From contig MVZB01000046.1 of assembly GCA_002068205.1 (NCBI GenBank), positions 1 through 16,897 on the forward strand: DNA of 16,897 nucleotides. Reading direction: 5' to 3'. This document shows, piece after piece, positions 15,023 to 16,897 of the stretch (position 1 is its first letter; every line of letters begins with the position of its first letter). The position numbers were made by a program, and so were the translations under genes. The notes beneath the pieces are model-generated. The model had not been told where the DNA came from. It searched no databases and saw nothing but the letters and a program-made list of their open reading frames with translations. The stretch is from a candidate division BRC1 bacterium ADurb.BinA292. GTDB taxonomy: Bacteria > Sumerlaeota > Sumerlaeia > MVZB01.

Positions 15023-16897
15023 TCACATCCACCAGACAACAAATCCCCCGAGCACAACCAGGCCCACGGCCGAATAAACCATGTATTGCCGCACGCGTCC
15101 GGTGTGCGCATACGACATCCGGTCGCCCGCGAAGCTGACGGCGCGCGCCGAGCCCATCACCAGGAACCAGTCCACGGCGACGCGATCGACGATTTCGATC
15201 AACCAGCCGCCAAGCCAGCCCAGCCGGCCGACGAGATTGACCACGGCATCGATCGCGCGGCGGTCGAACAACGCGCTGAACCAGCCGGCCACGACCGTCG
15301 TACGCACGAAAAGCCAATGGTATAGCTCATCAATAAAATATTTGTTCAACAGCAGCGTGTGGAGCGGCCGGAGACGCGCGGCGAATGCGGCCGGCTGCAG
15401 CACGGTCGCGCCGCCCCGCCGCTCGTAATACATCAGGGCGCCCAGGAGAATCCCCAGCAGCCCCAAACCAGTCGAAAGAATCATCGCCGTCCGGTGCGCC
15501 TGGTGGTGAACGTGGGCGGCGTGATCGTCGCCGTGCGCCGCGGCGGCGCCGCCCGCCGCATGCTCCGCCGCGTGAGAATCCGGCACGGCCGCCAGCGCCG
15601 CTGCGACCCACGGCGAACGGTGGCCCGCCTCATGGAACGCCGCCACCTGCGCCACGCCGCTCCGGCTCGGGTTCATCGCGCCGAACCACTTGCCGGTGAG
15701 TCCGCCGCCCACCACCGCCAGAATGCCCAGGATGACCAGCGGCGCGCGCATCGACCAGCCCACTTCATGCGCGTGATCGTAGGCGTGACGGTCGCGCGGC
15801 GCGCCGGTGAACGTCAGGAAATACTGCCGGAACATGTAGAACGCGGTCATGAAGACGGTGGCGAACCCGGCGGCGGGCAGGAACCAGTGTCCCTCGCTCA
15901 GGATCGAAAATGCCAATGCATCGCTGAGGATGGCGTCCTTGCTCCAGAAACCGGAAAACATCGGAAAACCCACGAGCGCAAGCGTCGCGAGCAGATAACA
16001 GACCGCCGTCCACGGCATCTTGCGCGCGAGGCCGCCGTAGCGGCTCATCGATTGCTCGTGATGCATCGCGTGGATCACGGCGCCGGACCCGAGGAACAGA
16101 CCGGCCTTAAACAGCGCGTGCGTCGTCAGGTGAAACAGACCGGAAACATACCCGCCGACGCCGAGCGCGAGGATCATGTAGCCGAGCTGGCTGACGGTGG
16201 AGTAGGCCAGCACCTTCTTGATGTCGTCCTGCACCAGCGCAATGCTCGCCGCGAAGAGCGCCGTAAACGCCCCAATGTAGGCAATGCCCAGGAGCGTTTG
16301 CGGGTCAAACAGCGGCAGCAGCCGGCCGGTCAGATACACTCCGGCGGCGACCATCGTGGCGGCGTGGATCAGGGCGCTGACAGGCGTCGGGCCTTCCATC
16401 GCATCGGGCAGCCAGACGTGCAGCGGAAACTGCGCGCTCTTGCCCATCGCGCCGATGAAGATGCCGAGCCCGGCGATCGTCCGCCAAGCGCCGGCGAGCG
16501 TGCCCGTTTCGACCGCCGCGAACAGGTCGGCATACTGCAGCGAGCCAACCTCCAGATAACAAATCATAATGCCAATGAACATGCCGACGTCGCCCAGCCG
16601 CGTCGTAATGAAAGCCTTGATCGCCGCATTGCTCGCCGATTTCTTCTCGAACCAGTGGCCGATCAGCAGATACGAGGAAAGCCCGACCAGTTCCCAGAAA
16701 ATGTAAAGGAAAAGCAGGTTATTGGCGAGGACGAGCCCGAGCATCGACAGCGTGAAAAGCTGCAGGCAGGTGAAATAGCGCCCGTAGCGCGCGTCGCCCC
16801 GCATGTAGCCGGTCGAAAACAGGTGCACCAGAAAGCTGACCAGCGTGACGACGAGCAGCATCACGGCGGTCAGCCGGTCGACCATCAGACCACCGTC
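15023..16897 (-). CDS. nuoL: NADH-quinone oxidoreductase subunit L (5' end beyond window)
   Basis: The frame is open to the right edge, giving 624 residues. It begins within the family motif DGL that starts the conserved core, so the N-terminal few dozen residues are missing. NuoL is the distal pump of complex I and carries the long lateral helix. Landmarks: FLYIFWELVGLSSYLLIGHWFEK with the essential Glu, AIKAFITTRLGDVGMF, KSAQFPLHVWLPDAMEGPTPVSALIHAATMV, and QDDIKKVLAYSTVSQLGYM. The tail ends in TGRVRQYM and a last membrane helix, as expected. A histidine-rich soluble loop is inserted before the C-terminal helices, at about 15489-15590. The in-frame ATG at 16885 is internal, not the start. 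nuoM follows after 51 nt. Confidence 0.96.
   Translation of the reverse strand, partial: DGGLMVDRLTAVMLLVVTLVSFLVHLFSTGYMRGDARYGRYFTCLQLFTLSMLGLVLANNLLFLYIFWELVGLSSYLLIGHWFEKKSASNAAIKAFITTRLGDVGMFIGIMICYLEVGSLQYADLFAAVETGTLAGAWRTIAGLGIFIGAMGKSAQFPLHVWLPDAMEGPTPVSALIHAATMVAAGVYLTGRLLPLFDPQTLLGIAYIGAFTALFAASIALVQDDIKKVLAYSTVSQLGYMILALGVGGYVSGLFHLTTHALFKAGLFLGSGAVIHAMHHEQSMSRYGGLARKMPWTAVCYLLATLALVGFPMFSGFWSKDAILSDALAFSILSEGHWFLPAAGFATVFMTAFYMFRQYFLTFTGAPRDRHAYDHAHEVGWSMRAPLVILGILAVVGGGLTGKWFGAMNPSRSGVAQVAAFHEAGHRSPWVAAALAAVPDSHAAEHAAGGAAAAHGDDHAAHVHHQAHRTAMILSTGLGLLGILLGALMYYERRGGATVLQPAAFAARLRPLHTLLLNKYFIDELYHWLFVRTTVVAGWFSALFDRRAIDAVVNLVGRLGWLGGWLIEIVDRVAVDWFLVMGSARAVSFAGDRMSYAHTGRVRQYMVYSAVGLVVLGGFVVWWM

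Noticed and set aside
16883..16885. ATG at 16885 as the nuoL start
   Set aside because: The frame stays open to the window edge, and DGL just upstream belongs to the conserved NuoL core, so the true start lies outside the window.

Overview
The window is a GC-rich, gene-dense piece of bacterial chromosome with ten genes and no gene-free stretch over 300 bases. I see no tRNA, rRNA, CRISPR array or insertion sequence. The style suggests an uncultured member of the Planctomycetota or a similar group (Hydrogenedentota or Sumerlaeota are alternatives). The pointers are a Tat-exported Gfo/Idh/MocA oxidoreductase, a very large secreted beta-helix protein, a multiheme cytochrome and an NtrC-type two-component pair. 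This is an inference from gene content only.

Layout. (1) Positions 1-3299, minus strand: a Tat-exported oxidoreductase, then a secreted or membrane-anchored heptaheme cytochrome c that runs off the left edge. (2) Positions 3300-3562: a divergent intergenic region with a plausible promoter on each strand, a 12-bp palindrome and one copy of a short repeat. (3) Positions 3563-7109, plus strand: dodecin, an NtrC-family response regulator, its membrane histidine kinase and lgt. The last three overlap each other and look translationally coupled. (4) Positions 7110-7270: an inverted repeat after lgt, a sigma70-like promoter and a hairpin at the expected transcript start. (5) Positions 7271-11425, plus strand: a 1384-residue secreted right-handed beta-helix protein. 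(6) Positions 11422-16897, minus strand: nuoL (5' end missing), nuoM, nuoN and a small ferritin-like protein, read in that order as one operon. The last gene of this operon meets the beta-helix gene tail to tail, with the two stop codons overlapping in TTAA.

How the parts work. NuoL, NuoM and NuoN are the antiporter-like proton-pumping subunits of respiratory complex I. The heptaheme cytochrome suggests further periplasmic electron transfer. The kinase/regulator pair would control sigma54-dependent promoters outside the window. Lgt puts the lipid on lipoproteins. Dodecin stores flavin.

The most unusual object is the beta-helix protein. Two blocks of roughly 23-24-residue coils each carry one cysteine at the same place in most coils, which predicts two long cysteine stacks on the helix. 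The second signal is a 15-base motif, GTCCCTCGTCCTCGT, present identically in three intergenic gaps, each on the upstream side of a minus-strand gene.
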